A stretch of DNA of 64,000 nt from Streptomyces sp. NRRL B-1347 (GCF_000720325.1 NZ_JOJM01000026.1:1-64000), one strand, 5' to 3'. Counted from the stretch's first letter, positions 19,085 through 27,303 are shown. Numbers and translations: made by a program. The notes: generated from the sequence alone by a model not told the origin.

Positions 19085-20452
19085 TCACGGTGCGGGGCGG
19101 GTGCGTTCGGCCCAGGCGGCCACGGCCGGGGTGGCTAGTCCGGCGAGGGTGAGCAGGGCGCCGAGGAGGATCCAGCCGGGGCGGCCCCAGGTGAGGCAGG
19201 CGAGCGTCACGAGGGAGGGTCCCGCTGTGCCGGCGGCGGTGAGCGCGGTCTGGGACAGGCCCAGGTACTGGCCCTTGGCGTGCTCGGGCGCCAGGGTCAT
19301 GGTGAGTTCCATCTCGGCGGACACGGTGAGCAGTTCGGCCGCGATCGAGGCGAGCAGGGCGATCACCAGGACGACGACGGCCGGGAGGACGGGCAGCCCG
19401 GAGGCCAGGGCCGTCAGCAGGCAGAAGACTCCCGCGAAGACGCCCCCGACCGCCATGGCACGGCCTGCCCTGCGGGGCGTGTTCACTCTGCGGGCGGTCC
19501 TGGTGAGCAGGCAGGCGATGGCCAGGGTGTTGGCCACGCCGAACACGGCGATGAGCCAGCCGGGCCCGGCGGTGTGCTGGGTGATCCACAGGGGCAGTGC
19601 CACGGTCACCACGGTTTCGAGCAGCACGAGGGTGGCGTAGATGAGGCAGACGCTGAGGTAGGAGAGGTCGCTGAAGGCCTCCCAGCGCGACCCGGCGCGG
19701 TCCGCCTCCGCGGCCGGTCCGTCCGGGGCGGGTCCGTCCGCGCCGGGTCCGTCCGCGGCGGCCGGTCCGTCCGCGCCGGGTTCGTCCAGGGCGGGGGCGG
19801 AGGTCGTGGCCCCCGGAGCCGCGAGGCCGGGCGGCAGGGCCAGGAACAGCAGCCCCTGGACCGCGGTGAGGACGCAGCAGAGCAGGATCGCGGCGCGGTA
19901 GGCGGCTGCCGAACCGCCGGCGATGACCAGGCTGCTCGCCGCCATGCCGACCATCATCGCCAGGTTGGAACGGGCGAGGACCTTGGCCCGGAAGACCGAG
20001 GCACGGGGCCCGCCGAGCCGGGCCACGATCGTCTGCCGCATGGTCGCCGCGGTCATCTGGAAGCCCGCGGCGACGACGAGGACGATCACGAGGCCGGAGT
20101 ACGAGTCCACCGTCAGTACGCAGACCTCGGTCGCGGCGAGCAGCAGATAGGACAGCGCGGCGCCGAGCCGGGGCGGCACGGTGGTGTCGGCGAGGCGCCC
20201 CGCCGGGATGCCGAGCAGCATCGCGCAGGCCCCGGCGACGGTGAGGGCCAGGCCGATCCGCGAGGCGGCCAGGTGCAGATGGGTGCTGAAGTACAGGACG
20301 GTGATGGTGGACAGCAGGCCGTAACCGGCGTTGCCCGTCATCGAGGCACCGATGACGATCCGCTGCGCCCGCGCGTCGGAGGGGTCGGGGCGGTCCGCGG
20401 CGGGGTCCGGCACCGGGGGTGAGGTGGCGGCGGAGGCGAGGGTGTCGGTCAT
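19085..20452 (-). CDS. MFS transporter
   Basis: 455 aa with about 12 hydrophobic segments and a PAGRLADTTVPPRLG loop between the second and third segments, as in major facilitator drug/metabolite exporters. The central cytoplasmic loop (about 215-250) is a low-complexity stretch of repeated ADGPA/PDGPA units, produced by short direct repeats at about 19715-19800. Start ATG at 20452 with GAGG upstream. It follows the AfsR-type regulator on the same strand by 114 bp, so the regulator may control it. Substrate unknown. Confidence 0.88.
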   Translation of the reverse strand: MTDTLASAATSPPVPDPAADRPDPSDARAQRIVIGASMTGNAGYGLLSTITVLYFSTHLHLAASRIGLALTVAGACAMLLGIPAGRLADTTVPPRLGAALSYLLLAATEVCVLTVDSYSGLVIVLVVAAGFQMTAATMRQTIVARLGGPRASVFRAKVLARSNLAMMVGMAASSLVIAGGSAAAYRAAILLCCVLTAVQGLLFLALPPGLAAPGATTSAPALDEPGADGPAAADGPGADGPAPDGPAAEADRAGSRWEAFSDLSYLSVCLIYATLVLLETVVTVALPLWITQHTAGPGWLIAVFGVANTLAIACLLTRTARRVNTPRRAGRAMAVGGVFAGVFCLLTALASGLPVLPAVVVLVIALLASIAAELLTVSAEMELTMTLAPEHAKGQYLGLSQTALTAAGTAGPSLVTLACLTWGRPGWILLGALLTLAGLATPAVAAWAERTRPAP

Positions 20453-20566
20453 GGCCGCAGCCTCGCGCCCACGGATCTACCCGCTCTCTGCGCCGCGTCT
20501 GCGGCACGGGGCCGGGACCCGCCTGCCGGTGCGCGGTCTCCCCGCTGGCTACGACGCCCTCTACGA

Positions 20567-23563
20567 CTACGACGCCTCCACGGAGGCCAGGATGCCGGAG
20601 ATGCGGTCGGCGTCCTGCGTCATGGCCAGTCTGGTGTAACCGGAGAGGGCGGCGCGGAGGTGGGGCTGGGCCGCCGCGTCCCGGCCGGCCCCGGCGAGGG
20701 CCTTGCCCATGGCCTGGTGGGCGCGGGCCGTCATCAGGTCCTCGCCGCACAACGAGGCGCCTTCCACGGCTGCTTCGGCATGGACGAGCGCGCGCCGCAG
20801 CAGCAGCGCGTCGCCGGGGCTCGAGGCCGCAGCGGTGTACGCCTCGGCGGCCCGGTAGTGACACAGCGTCTCGATCAGGCTGCGGTCGAAGGTGCGGGCG
20901 AGGGTCGCCACCCGCTCGTAGACGGCGGCCGCCTCCACGGGCCGCGCCCCGTGGAGGTGCGCGAGTCCGGCGAGGACCAGGGCGGCGATCCGCATGTCGC
21001 GGTTCCCTGCCCGTTCGAACCAGGCCGCCGACTCCAGTGCCCGCGCCGCGATGGTGGCGAGGTCCGTCTCCCGGTCGGGGTCGAGCGCCTCGATCTGGAG
21101 CGCGCTGATGTACTGCTGGCGCACGAGGGCCTCGTGGCCGGTCAGGCGTGCCGCTTCGATGCTCAGCCGGGCGTGGTGGCGTGCGACGCGATGGTCCCCG
21201 AGCCGGAGCAGGACGTCCGACACCCCCTCGTGGCTGTGGCTGAGGAGATGGTGCGTCCGCGGGTCGTCCGCCGGGCTGGCGTCGGCGTAGCGGACCGCGT
21301 CCTGGAACGCCGTGAGGGAGGTGTCGTGCTGCGGCCCGCCGAAGCGGAGCGAACCCAGTGCGCAGCAGGCCGCGCCGTGGACGAGGTCGTCGGAGTGGGC
21401 GCGGCCGCCGGGCGCCGTCGCGACGGCCAGTGGTTCGGCGGCCTCCAGGAGGGCGCCCATGGGCACGGCGTCCGTCCAGCGGCTGAGCAGGCTCAGCAGG
21501 GCCACGCTGTGGGCGGCGGCGTGCCGGTCGCCCTCGGCCGCCACCTGGACGGACAGGGTCACCAGGGCGGGGAGTTGCGCGCGTATCCAGGCCACCGCGG
21601 TCGCGTTGTCGACGATGTCGGGGGCACCGGGACTCGCGGTGGGGACGTCACCGTCAGGACCGAGGTACGGGATGACGCCCGAGGCCGCGAGCCGCAGGGC
21701 GGTGCGGACGCTGGCGTGGCAGTAGTCCGTGGCGCGGGTGAGGGCCGCGGTGCGTTCCTCGTCGGCGAGCCGGTGGGCCGCTTTGGTACGGGCGTAGGCG
21801 ACGACCAGGTCGTGGAAGGCGTAGTGGCCGGGCTCCGGCGAGGTCAGCAGCGCGGTGTCGACCAGCTCCTCGAGGACCGTCTCGGCCCGGTCCTCGGGGA
21901 GGTCGAGCACCGTGGCCGCGGCGGCCAGGCTCCAGTGGTGCACCTTCGGGACGGCCAGCGTGACGAAGGCCGTGGCCTGGGCCGGGGTGAGCTGGTCGAA
22001 GGAGAGCTCGAAGGCCCGGTCGACGCTCAGATCCCCGGTGCGGAGCTCGCCGAGGAGCCGGTCCTCGCTGGCCAGCCGCTCGGCCATGGACCGCACGCTC
22101 CAGCGGGGGCGCTGGGCGAGCCGGGTCGCCATGATGCGCAGGGCCAGCGGCAGGCGCCCGCAGGCCGCCGCGAGGGCGGCCACGTCGGCCGGTTCGGCCT
22201 GGGCGCGCCGCTCGCCGATGATCGCTGCGATGAACCCCTGGGCCTCGCTCTGCTCCATCCCGTCCAGGACGACCGCCGTGCTCACCCCGGTGGTCACACG
22301 GGTGCGGGAGGTGATGAGGGCCGCGCTGCGGGGAGCGGGCGGGAGCAGCGGGGTGAGCTGGGTGGCGTCGGCGGCGTCGTCCAGGACGACGAGGATCTTC
22401 TTGTCGGCCGTGACCGTCCGGTACAGCGCGGCCCGCTCCCGCGTGCCCTCGGGCAGCCGTTCCGGGGCGACGCCGAGCGCGAGCAGGAAGTCCGCCAGGA
22501 TGTCGCCGGGCTTGGCGGGCGCGTCGGAGGCCCCGTGCAGGGAGGCCCAGAGCCGTCCGTCGGGAAAGTCGTCGGCGACGGCGTGCGCGACCAGGGTGGC
22601 CAGCGTGCTCTTGCCCTCGCCGCCCATGCCGGTGATGAGCCCCACCGCGTGGTCGGTCGTGCGGAGCGTCCCGATCAGGTGCGCGACGTACTCGTGGCGT
22701 CCGGTGGCGTCCGCCGGGGGTGCCGGAAGCTGGTGCGGCACGATCTTCGGCGCCGTGGGCGGGGAGGGCGGTGCGGGTGCGGGCGGCGAGGTGAGTACGG
22801 GAGCGGCGGGCCGGGGCGCGGCGTACGGAGGGCCCGGGTCGTCGCCGCGCAGGATGGCGTCGTGGACCTGGGTCAGTTCCTGACCGGGGTCGATGCCGAG
22901 TTCCTCGGAGAGCGTGCGGCGCACCTGGCGGTAGACCTGGAGCGCCTCGGCCTGCCGCCCGCAGCGCAGCAGGGCGCGCATGTGGGTGGCGTGCAGGTGC
23001 TCCGCGTAGGGGTGGTCGGCGCAGGTGTCGGCGATGTCCGACAGGATCTCGGCGTGCTGCCCCAGGGCCAGCTGCTGGTCGAACCGGCGCTGGCGGACGG
23101 CCTCGCGCAGCACGGTCAGGGACTCGCGCTGCCGGGCGCACCAAGGTCCGGGAAGCCCGGCCAGCGCGATCCGCCCGGACCACAGGTCGAGGGCCGCGGC
23201 CAGGCGTGCCGCTTCCGCTCGCGGGTCGTCCAGGGCCGGTGCGCCCGCCGCCCGGAGGAACGCGGTCGCGTCCACGCCGGCGGGGTCGGTGTCCAGCAGA
23301 TAGCCGGCCGGGGTACGGACGATCATCGAGGGCGCCAGCGCCTTGCGGAGCCTCAGCACGTAGTTGGCGATCACGTTGGTGGCGCTGGCGGGCGGCGCTT
23401 CGTCGTACAGGCCGTCGATGATCTCTTCCACACCGACCGGCGTACCGGCCCGCAGGGCCAGAGCGGCGAGTATCGCCATCTGCTGCGGCGGCATCATCAG
23501 GGCCTGCCCGCCGCCGCGCGCCACGACAGGTGGCCCGAGCAGCACAAACCGGTACGCGTCCAT
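20567..23563 (-). CDS. AfsR-type SARP regulator with NB-ARC and TPR domains
   Basis: 998 aa. N-terminal winged helix and bacterial transcriptional activator domain (about 1-250, GPPVVARGGG to SEELGIDPGQELTQVHDAIL), a Pro-rich linker, then an NB-ARC ATPase with Walker A (GMGGEGKST) and kinase-2 (ILVVLDDAAD), and a C-terminal half rich in TPR-like helices. This is the full AfsR architecture. ATG at 23563 with GGGGGGA directly upstream. Probable DNA-binding activator of neighbouring or dispersed secondary-metabolite genes; target not identified. Confidence 0.93.
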   Translation of the reverse strand: MDAYRFVLLGPPVVARGGGQALMMPPQQMAILAALALRAGTPVGVEEIIDGLYDEAPPASATNVIANYVLRLRKALAPSMIVRTPAGYLLDTDPAGVDATAFLRAAGAPALDDPRAEAARLAAALDLWSGRIALAGLPGPWCARQRESLTVLREAVRQRRFDQQLALGQHAEILSDIADTCADHPYAEHLHATHMRALLRCGRQAEALQVYRQVRRTLSEELGIDPGQELTQVHDAILRGDDPGPPYAAPRPAAPVLTSPPAPAPPSPPTAPKIVPHQLPAPPADATGRHEYVAHLIGTLRTTDHAVGLITGMGGEGKSTLATLVAHAVADDFPDGRLWASLHGASDAPAKPGDILADFLLALGVAPERLPEGTRERAALYRTVTADKKILVVLDDAADATQLTPLLPPAPRSAALITSRTRVTTGVSTAVVLDGMEQSEAQGFIAAIIGERRAQAEPADVAALAAACGRLPLALRIMATRLAQRPRWSVRSMAERLASEDRLLGELRTGDLSVDRAFELSFDQLTPAQATAFVTLAVPKVHHWSLAAAATVLDLPEDRAETVLEELVDTALLTSPEPGHYAFHDLVVAYARTKAAHRLADEERTAALTRATDYCHASVRTALRLAASGVIPYLGPDGDVPTASPGAPDIVDNATAVAWIRAQLPALVTLSVQVAAEGDRHAAAHSVALLSLLSRWTDAVPMGALLEAAEPLAVATAPGGRAHSDDLVHGAACCALGSLRFGGPQHDTSLTAFQDAVRYADASPADDPRTHHLLSHSHEGVSDVLLRLGDHRVARHHARLSIEAARLTGHEALVRQQYISALQIEALDPDRETDLATIAARALESAAWFERAGNRDMRIAALVLAGLAHLHGARPVEAAAVYERVATLARTFDRSLIETLCHYRAAEAYTAAASSPGDALLLRRALVHAEAAVEGASLCGEDLMTARAHQAMGKALAGAGRDAAAQPHLRAALSGYTRLAMTQDADRISGILASVEAS

Positions 23564-23835
23564 GGTTCCCCCCTGAGACGACCGCCCGTCCAGCCCCCGC
23601 TGGACAGGGCACTTTAAGTCACGGCGAGAGGGACGGCGGCGGGTTCTCCAGGCGTGTCGGCACGGGGAAATCCGCAGGCCGCCGCCGGTGACATAACCGG
23701 GGAGCGCGGGGCAGGACCGGGCGCGTTGACTTTTTGTAGACCCCGCGTTGGCCACGACCAGCGATGTTTCTCCTGCGACCGGGACCACCGGAAGCACAGC
23801 CGCACCGGCTGGGACCAGGGGAAGGAGGGGCCGAG

Positions 23836-23892
23836 ATGACGAAGATCTCCCGACGGGGTACGCGACGGGGTACGCGCCGCAACCCGCGATAG
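23836..23892 (+). CDS. Candidate 18-codon arginine-rich small protein or leader peptide
   Basis: ATG at 23836 is preceded by GAAGGAGGGGCCGAG, a near-perfect ribosome site at good spacing. The frame reads MTKISRRGTRRGTRRNPR and stops at TAG. A 12-bp direct repeat (23851-23874) encodes RRGT twice. The stop is 20 bp before a strong hairpin with TTT, so a short transcript would end there. It may be a leader peptide or a small basic protein; expression is not shown and no family is recognised. Confidence 0.45.
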   Translation: MTKISRRGTRRGTRRNPR

Positions 23893-23912
23893 GGCATCCA
23901 CTGATGCCACCC

Positions 23913-23952
23913 GGGCCGCCGCGCCTCGCACGTCCGCGAGGCCCGGCGGCCC
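23913..23952 (+). terminator. Strong intrinsic terminator-like hairpin
   Basis: Arms 23913-23929 and 23936-23952 pair over 17 bases with one mismatch and a 6-base loop, followed on the plus strand by TTTA. The only plus-strand frame before it is the 18-codon frame at 23836. Confidence 0.75.
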
Positions 23953-23989
23953 TTTACGCGCCACGGCGCATGCGGGGACGTTGCGGCTG

Positions 23990-24030
23990 CAGACGTAGCT
24001 CCGGCCCGAGCTCGCCGCCCCAGCCGGTAC
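23990..24030 (+). repeat. Partial third copy of the CRISPR leader-side sequence
   Basis: The stretch from CAGACGTAGCTCC to CTCGCCGCC matches the leader-side sequence at about 24556-24583 at all but a few positions and, less well, that at about 26067-26095. No CRISPR repeat follows here, so it is a fragment. Confidence 0.5.
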
Positions 24031-24110
24031 CAGTCCGGTGGGGCCACGGTGCGGTCGCCTCGCTTGGTGCCAGGTGCCAGGTGCCACGTTTCTGCACCTG
24101 CGCCGCGCAG

Positions 24111-24129
24111 GGGGTGGGTGGGAATCGAA
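24111..24129. other. Possible decayed attachment site resembling the tRNA-Met 3' end
   Basis: This 19-bp stretch matches 26816-26834, the 3' end of the tRNA-Met gene, at 17 positions, and both are preceded by GCGCAG (with one extra base on the tRNA side). The two copies would bracket the 2.7-kb CRISPR/vapBC island in direct orientation. No integrase gene is present, and G-rich runs make chance similarity possible. Confidence 0.35.
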
Positions 24130-24233
24130 GCTAGAGCGGTGGCGCACCTCACCTGCGACTTCGCCGGAGAGTCGGACGTGTCCACCTGATTCGACCCTGC
24201 CGAGTCCTGCTCGAACCTGCTTGCTCTGACGCG

Positions 24234-24251
24234 GTGAGGCAATTGCCTCAC
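24234..24251. promoter_or_regulatory. Perfect 18-bp palindrome, operator-like
   Basis: GTGAGGCAATTGCCTCAC is a perfect inverted repeat in gene-free DNA. A related but imperfect GAGGC/GCCTC arrangement occurs at about 26720-26751 near the other edge of the island. The binding protein is unknown. Confidence 0.4.
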
Positions 24252-24424
24252 AGTCCGACTCAAGACGTCAGGGCGGGACATGATGATCCGCTCGGAACGG
24301 CGGGGCTTCCGCCACAGCGCGCACAGCCACACCCCAGGGAGCAACCGCGACAGCCGTTGGACTCAACCTACCTACGACTACGCACAGTAGCCACCCGTCG
24401 AGGAGCGAGGAGTGCCGCGCACCG

Positions 24425-25055
24425 CTTCACGCCGTAGCGCCAAGTACGACGCGATGACGGCGAACACGCACACCGACCCAGAACCACCTACGGCACGGGA
24501 ATGCACCCGGCTCTATCGATGACGACCAACCAAGAACCACACCGGCGCGTCTCAACAGACGTAGCTCCAGCATGAGTTCGCCGCCAGGCAGCTGTGATTG
24601 GGGAGGAGTTTTGCAGCATATTGCAGCGGTTTGAGCATATCCAGGTGGAATGCCGGTATCTCAAGAAGTAAGGAAAAACCCACTGCCGACCGTGTAGCGC
24701 CGCAGGTCACGGCCTGTGGTCCCCGCGCGTGCGGGGGTGGTCCCTGCACGCCGCAGACTCTGCACGATCCTGGGATGTGGTCCCCGCGCGTGCGGGGGGG
24801 TAGTCCAACGGTGGATAACTTCCCGCTAGAGCAGGTCGAGTTGGTGGCGCACCCCGTCCACGAGCGCGATGGACGCGCTGTGACGACCGGCGGCGCGGGC
24901 GTCAGCCTGGTCGAGGACGCGAGTGACGACTGGCTCGGCCGACTTCATCGGGGAGGCGATCGGCCACCTAGGGCCAGCAACTACCGCTCGGTCAGTGAGT
25001 TCCTATCGCCACACTCGACCAGACCAGATGGCCAGCCGTCAGGCGCGTACGTCCC
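24425..25055 (+). repeat. Copy A of a duplicated leader-CRISPR-vapC-end segment
   Basis: Homologous in direct orientation to about 25935-26563, offset about 1.5 kb, with many substitutions. Shared blocks include the stretch before the array (TGCCGGTATC, AAGTAAGG, CCACTGCCGAC, CGCAGGTCAC), the array itself, and about 240 bp after it (GTGACGACT, CTCGGCCGACTTCATC, CGCGTACGTCCCG). The right end includes the last codons of vapC. Confidence 0.75.
24716..24805 (+). CRISPR. Minimal type I-E-like CRISPR array A: two repeats, one 32-bp spacer
   Basis: Repeat 1 is 24716-24744 (29 bp) and repeat 2 is 24777-24805, whose last bases are degenerate, as is usual for a terminal repeat. The spacer 24745-24776 is exactly 32 bp, the standard type I-E spacing. 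The repeat core GTGGTCCCCGCGCGTGCGGG has the CCCCGC/GCGGGG stem of actinobacterial I-E repeats. A leader-like stretch lies to the left. No cas genes are in the window, so activity would need Cas proteins encoded elsewhere. Confidence 0.65.
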
Positions 25056-25446
25056 GTTCCTGCATTTCCTTGAGGACCGCCGCCACCGTGGCGAAGTCAT
25101 TGTCCACGTGGAGCACGGTATGGCCATGATGGACCGCTGTCGCGCACACCAGGAGATCGATGGCGCCGGCGGCACGGTGCTGCCCTCGCTGGGTGAGCTT
25201 GTACTGCGCCGTATCGACCCAGCGCCACGCGTTCTTGGGCACCGGCGAGAACCGGCAGAAGGCGTCCAGCTCTTCGGCCAGCTCGTCACGGTGAGCCGGG
25301 CTTGTGGCCGAGTAGAGGAACTCCGCCCGCGTCGGCTCACAGATATGAAACACGCCAGCGGCGATGTGCCCTTCCCAGGGCCGCAACGCCCCCGGCGTAC
25401 GGAAGAGGTGCCACAGGGCGGAAGCGTCGAGAAGGTACGTGATCAC
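25039..25446 (-). CDS. vapC: VapC-type PIN-domain toxin (ribonuclease)
   Basis: 135 aa PIN domain. The acidic residues expected for the metal site are visible: Asp7 (YLLDASAL), Glu in EPTRAEFL, Asp in AIDLLVCATA and Asp in LHVDNDFATV. PIN toxins of this class cleave RNA and are neutralised by the cognate VapB. The GTG start overlaps the TGA of the antitoxin gene by 4 bp (GTGA). The last codons lie inside the repeated segment that flanks the CRISPR array A, and a remnant of the same end is present at the right end of copy B. Confidence 0.9.
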   Translation of the reverse strand: MITYLLDASALWHLFRTPGALRPWEGHIAAGVFHICEPTRAEFLYSATSPAHRDELAEELDAFCRFSPVPKNAWRWVDTAQYKLTQRGQHRAAGAIDLLVCATAVHHGHTVLHVDNDFATVAAVLKEMQERDVRA

Positions 25447-25676
25447 TCGAAGGCTGCCTGCCGGGCGCGCTTGGCAGCCGCGTGCGCCGCAGCCCCGGCC
25501 TCGAACTCGCCCCGCTCACCCCGCGCGGCCAGCTTCTCCGCGGCCTCCAGCCGCTTGATACGCGCCACATAGTCCCGCAGAGCCGCGTTGACGGTCTCCT
25601 TCTTCGTCGTGACACCCATGAGCCGCATCGCCTCGGCCAGCGCCTCATCATCGAGATCGATCTGAGTGACGGACAT
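25443..25676 (-). CDS. vapB: VapB-type antitoxin (ribbon-helix-helix)
   Basis: 77 aa: MSVTQIDLDDEALAEAMRLMG at the N-terminus is a typical VapB ribbon-helix-helix DNA-binding segment, and the Ala/Arg-rich C-terminus is the toxin-binding arm. ATG at 25676 has GAGGAGGC upstream. It precedes and overlaps vapC, the normal order. It is expected to repress its own operon with the toxin as co-repressor. Confidence 0.9.
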   Translation of the reverse strand: MSVTQIDLDDEALAEAMRLMGVTTKKETVNAALRDYVARIKRLEAAEKLAARGERGEFEAGAAAHAAAKRARQAAFE

Positions 25677-25934
25677 ACCAGCCTCCTCGCCAAGAGTCCG
25701 TGATGTACATAACCAAGATACATCGCCAACATCTCCACCGCAGGCCGTCGCACACGAGGCAGATACGACGCGACCATCGAATGGGCGCCCGCAGACCACA
25801 CACGCAAAACCCCGCACCAGACGCCCACACCCCGGACAACTCGATCATTTCCTGGAACGACCAAGGGCTCAGATGTGCCGCGCAGGCGGGGCAGACCGGA
25901 GAAGCCGTGGGACCCAGCAGGAACGTCGTGGCCT

Positions 25935-26563
25935 GCTTCACGCGACAGCGCCCAATACGGCGCGATGGCGACAGAAACGCCCCGAGAGAGAACCATCCGC
26001 GATACAGGGGGGCACACCCAGCCCTACCGATGACGCCCAACCAAGGCTCACACCGACGCGTCTCTACAGACGCGGCTCCAACGCAAGTCCGCCGCGGGGA
26101 CGCTGCGACAAGGGAGGCTTTTGCGGTACGTGGCAGGGATTTGCACGAATTCATATGGAATGCCGGTATCGCAAGGAGTAAGGGGAAATCCACTGCCGAC
26201 GACACAGAGCCGCAGGTCACACCCTGTGGTCCCCGCGCGTGCGGGGCCCCGGCCGGCGGCCACATCTGCGGGTCCCAGGACTGCGGTCCCCGCGCGTGCG
26301 GGGCCCCGGCGGCGGATGGCTTCCCACTAGAACGGGGCGGGTTGGCGGCCCACCCCGTCTGCGAGCGCGATCGATGCGTTGCGGCGACCCGGGGCGCCGG
26401 CGTCAGCCTGGTCGAAGGCGCCAGTGACGACTCGCTCGGCCGACTTCATCAAGGGAGGCGACCTGCCAGCCAGGGCCAGCAACGAGCGCTCAGTCAGTGA
26501 GCCTCTACCGGCACACGCGGCCATGAACAGATAGATGGCCAGCAGTCAGACGCGTACGTCCCG
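25935..26563 (+). repeat. Copy B of the duplicated leader-CRISPR-vapC-end segment
   Basis: Direct homologue of 24425-25055. At its right end the minus strand still reads CGGGACGTACGCG, then the stop, matching the last codons of vapC, but the remainder of vapC is absent. A further short match (CCGGAGAAGCCGTGGGACC at about 25899 and a one-mismatch copy at about 26611) suggests nested rearrangement. Confidence 0.7.
26226..26311 (+). CRISPR. CRISPR-like array B, degenerate: two repeats
   Basis: Repeat-like units at 26226-26254 and 26283-26311 share the CCCCGCGCGTGCGGGG stem with array A and the tail CCCCGGC with each other. Start-to-start distance is 57 bp instead of 61, so the spacer is about 28 bp; the array has probably decayed. 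The leader-like sequence on the left is conserved with array A. Confidence 0.5.
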
Positions 26564-26814
26564 CACGCCTCCTGGATCGACCGAGGGCGCGGACATTCCG
26601 TGCGTGTGGAGTCAGCCGGAGGAGCCGTGGGACCGGCAAACACGGATCCCATCGGCGCCATCCCTAAAACCCCAGGTCACGAGGGGTTCGGAGGCTTGCC
26701 GTGGCCACAAGGGCGCACGGTTGCCTCACCGAGTGGAGGCAACCGCCTCACGCAAAGCATCCCTCTGACCAGCGTTCCCGCAGGTCAGAACGATTCTGCG
26801 CGCAGAGCGCGCAG

Positions 26815-26888
26815 TGGGGCGGGTGGGACTCGAACCCACGGCCGACGGATTATGAGTCCGCTGCTCTAACCGGCTGAGCTACCGCCCC
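26815..26888 (-). tRNA. tRNA-Met (anticodon CAU)
   Basis: 74 nt, full cloverleaf: acceptor arms GGGGCGG/CCGCCCC, D-arm TAGCTCAGCCGGTTAGAGC, anticodon loop CTCATAA, T-arm GTGGGTTCGAGTCCCAC, discriminator A, CCA not encoded. The anticodon CAU and similarity to elongator tRNA-Met favour Met; an Ile-decoding lysidine tRNA cannot be excluded from sequence alone. Its 3' end faces the CRISPR/vapBC island. Confidence 0.93.
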
Positions 26889-27102
26889 TAACGGCGCGTC
26901 GCGCACATTTGTGCGCGCCGTCTGCCGCAGCATAGCCGCTCATACGATCTCCTGCTTCGGCTGGTCGGCATCGCACGACCATGAGGACCCCGCTGTGGCC
27001 CGCGCGGTTCCACCAGGGGTGGAACGAGTTCGTGGGAGCGGGCCTGGAGGGCGCCGTCGAGGGCTCGTTGGGGGTCGGTTCGGGGGGCGCCTCCGGCGCA
27101 CA

Positions 27103-27144
27103 CGAAGACCCCTGGGCGCCGTCGTGGCGCCTCAGGGGTCTTCG
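27103..27144 (-). terminator. Terminator hairpin of the tRNA-Asn genes
   Basis: Arms 27103-27120 and 27126-27144 pair over 12 perfect bases plus 5 after a bulge. It starts directly downstream of the minus-strand tRNA-Asn pair. Confidence 0.7.
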
Positions 27145-27152
27145 TCATACAG

Positions 27153-27225
27153 CTCTCCCGACTGGACTCGAACCAGTAACCTGCCGGTTAACAGCCGGCT
27201 GCTCTGCCAATTGAGCTACAGGAGA
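27153..27225 (-). tRNA. tRNA-Asn (anticodon GUU), copy 1
   Basis: 73 nt. Acceptor TCTCCTG pairs with CGGGAGA (one G-U), anticodon loop CTGTTAA gives GUU, T-arm ACTGGTTCGAGTCCAGT, discriminator G, CCA not encoded. Confidence 0.95.
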
Positions 27226-27230
27226 CCGAG

Positions 27231-27303
27231 CTCCCCCGACTGGACTCGAACCAGTAACCTGCCGGTTAACAGCCGGCTGCTCTGCCAATTGAGCTACAGG
27301 GGA
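27231..27303 (-). tRNA. tRNA-Asn (anticodon GUU), copy 2
   Basis: 73 nt, identical to copy 1 outside the acceptor stem (TCCCCTG/CGGGGGA here). The two genes are 78 bp apart start to start with a 5-bp spacer, a tandem duplication. Confidence 0.95.

Noticed and set aside
23748..24134. Plus-strand 128-codon frame
   Set aside because: No ribosome site, low-complexity translation, and it crosses the terminator hairpin. The shorter 18-codon frame fits better.
24598..25572. Plus-strand open frame across CRISPR array A and vapC
   Set aside because: It reads through repeats, spacer and the antisense of vapC, has no ribosome site and no domain.
23564..26814. cas genes or an integrase for the CRISPR/tRNA island
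   Set aside because: I looked in all frames for HD-nuclease, Cascade or recombinase motifs and found none; only vapBC is supported.
26981..27214. Plus-strand frame across the tRNA-Asn copy
   Set aside because: It runs through a terminator hairpin and the antisense of a tRNA gene.
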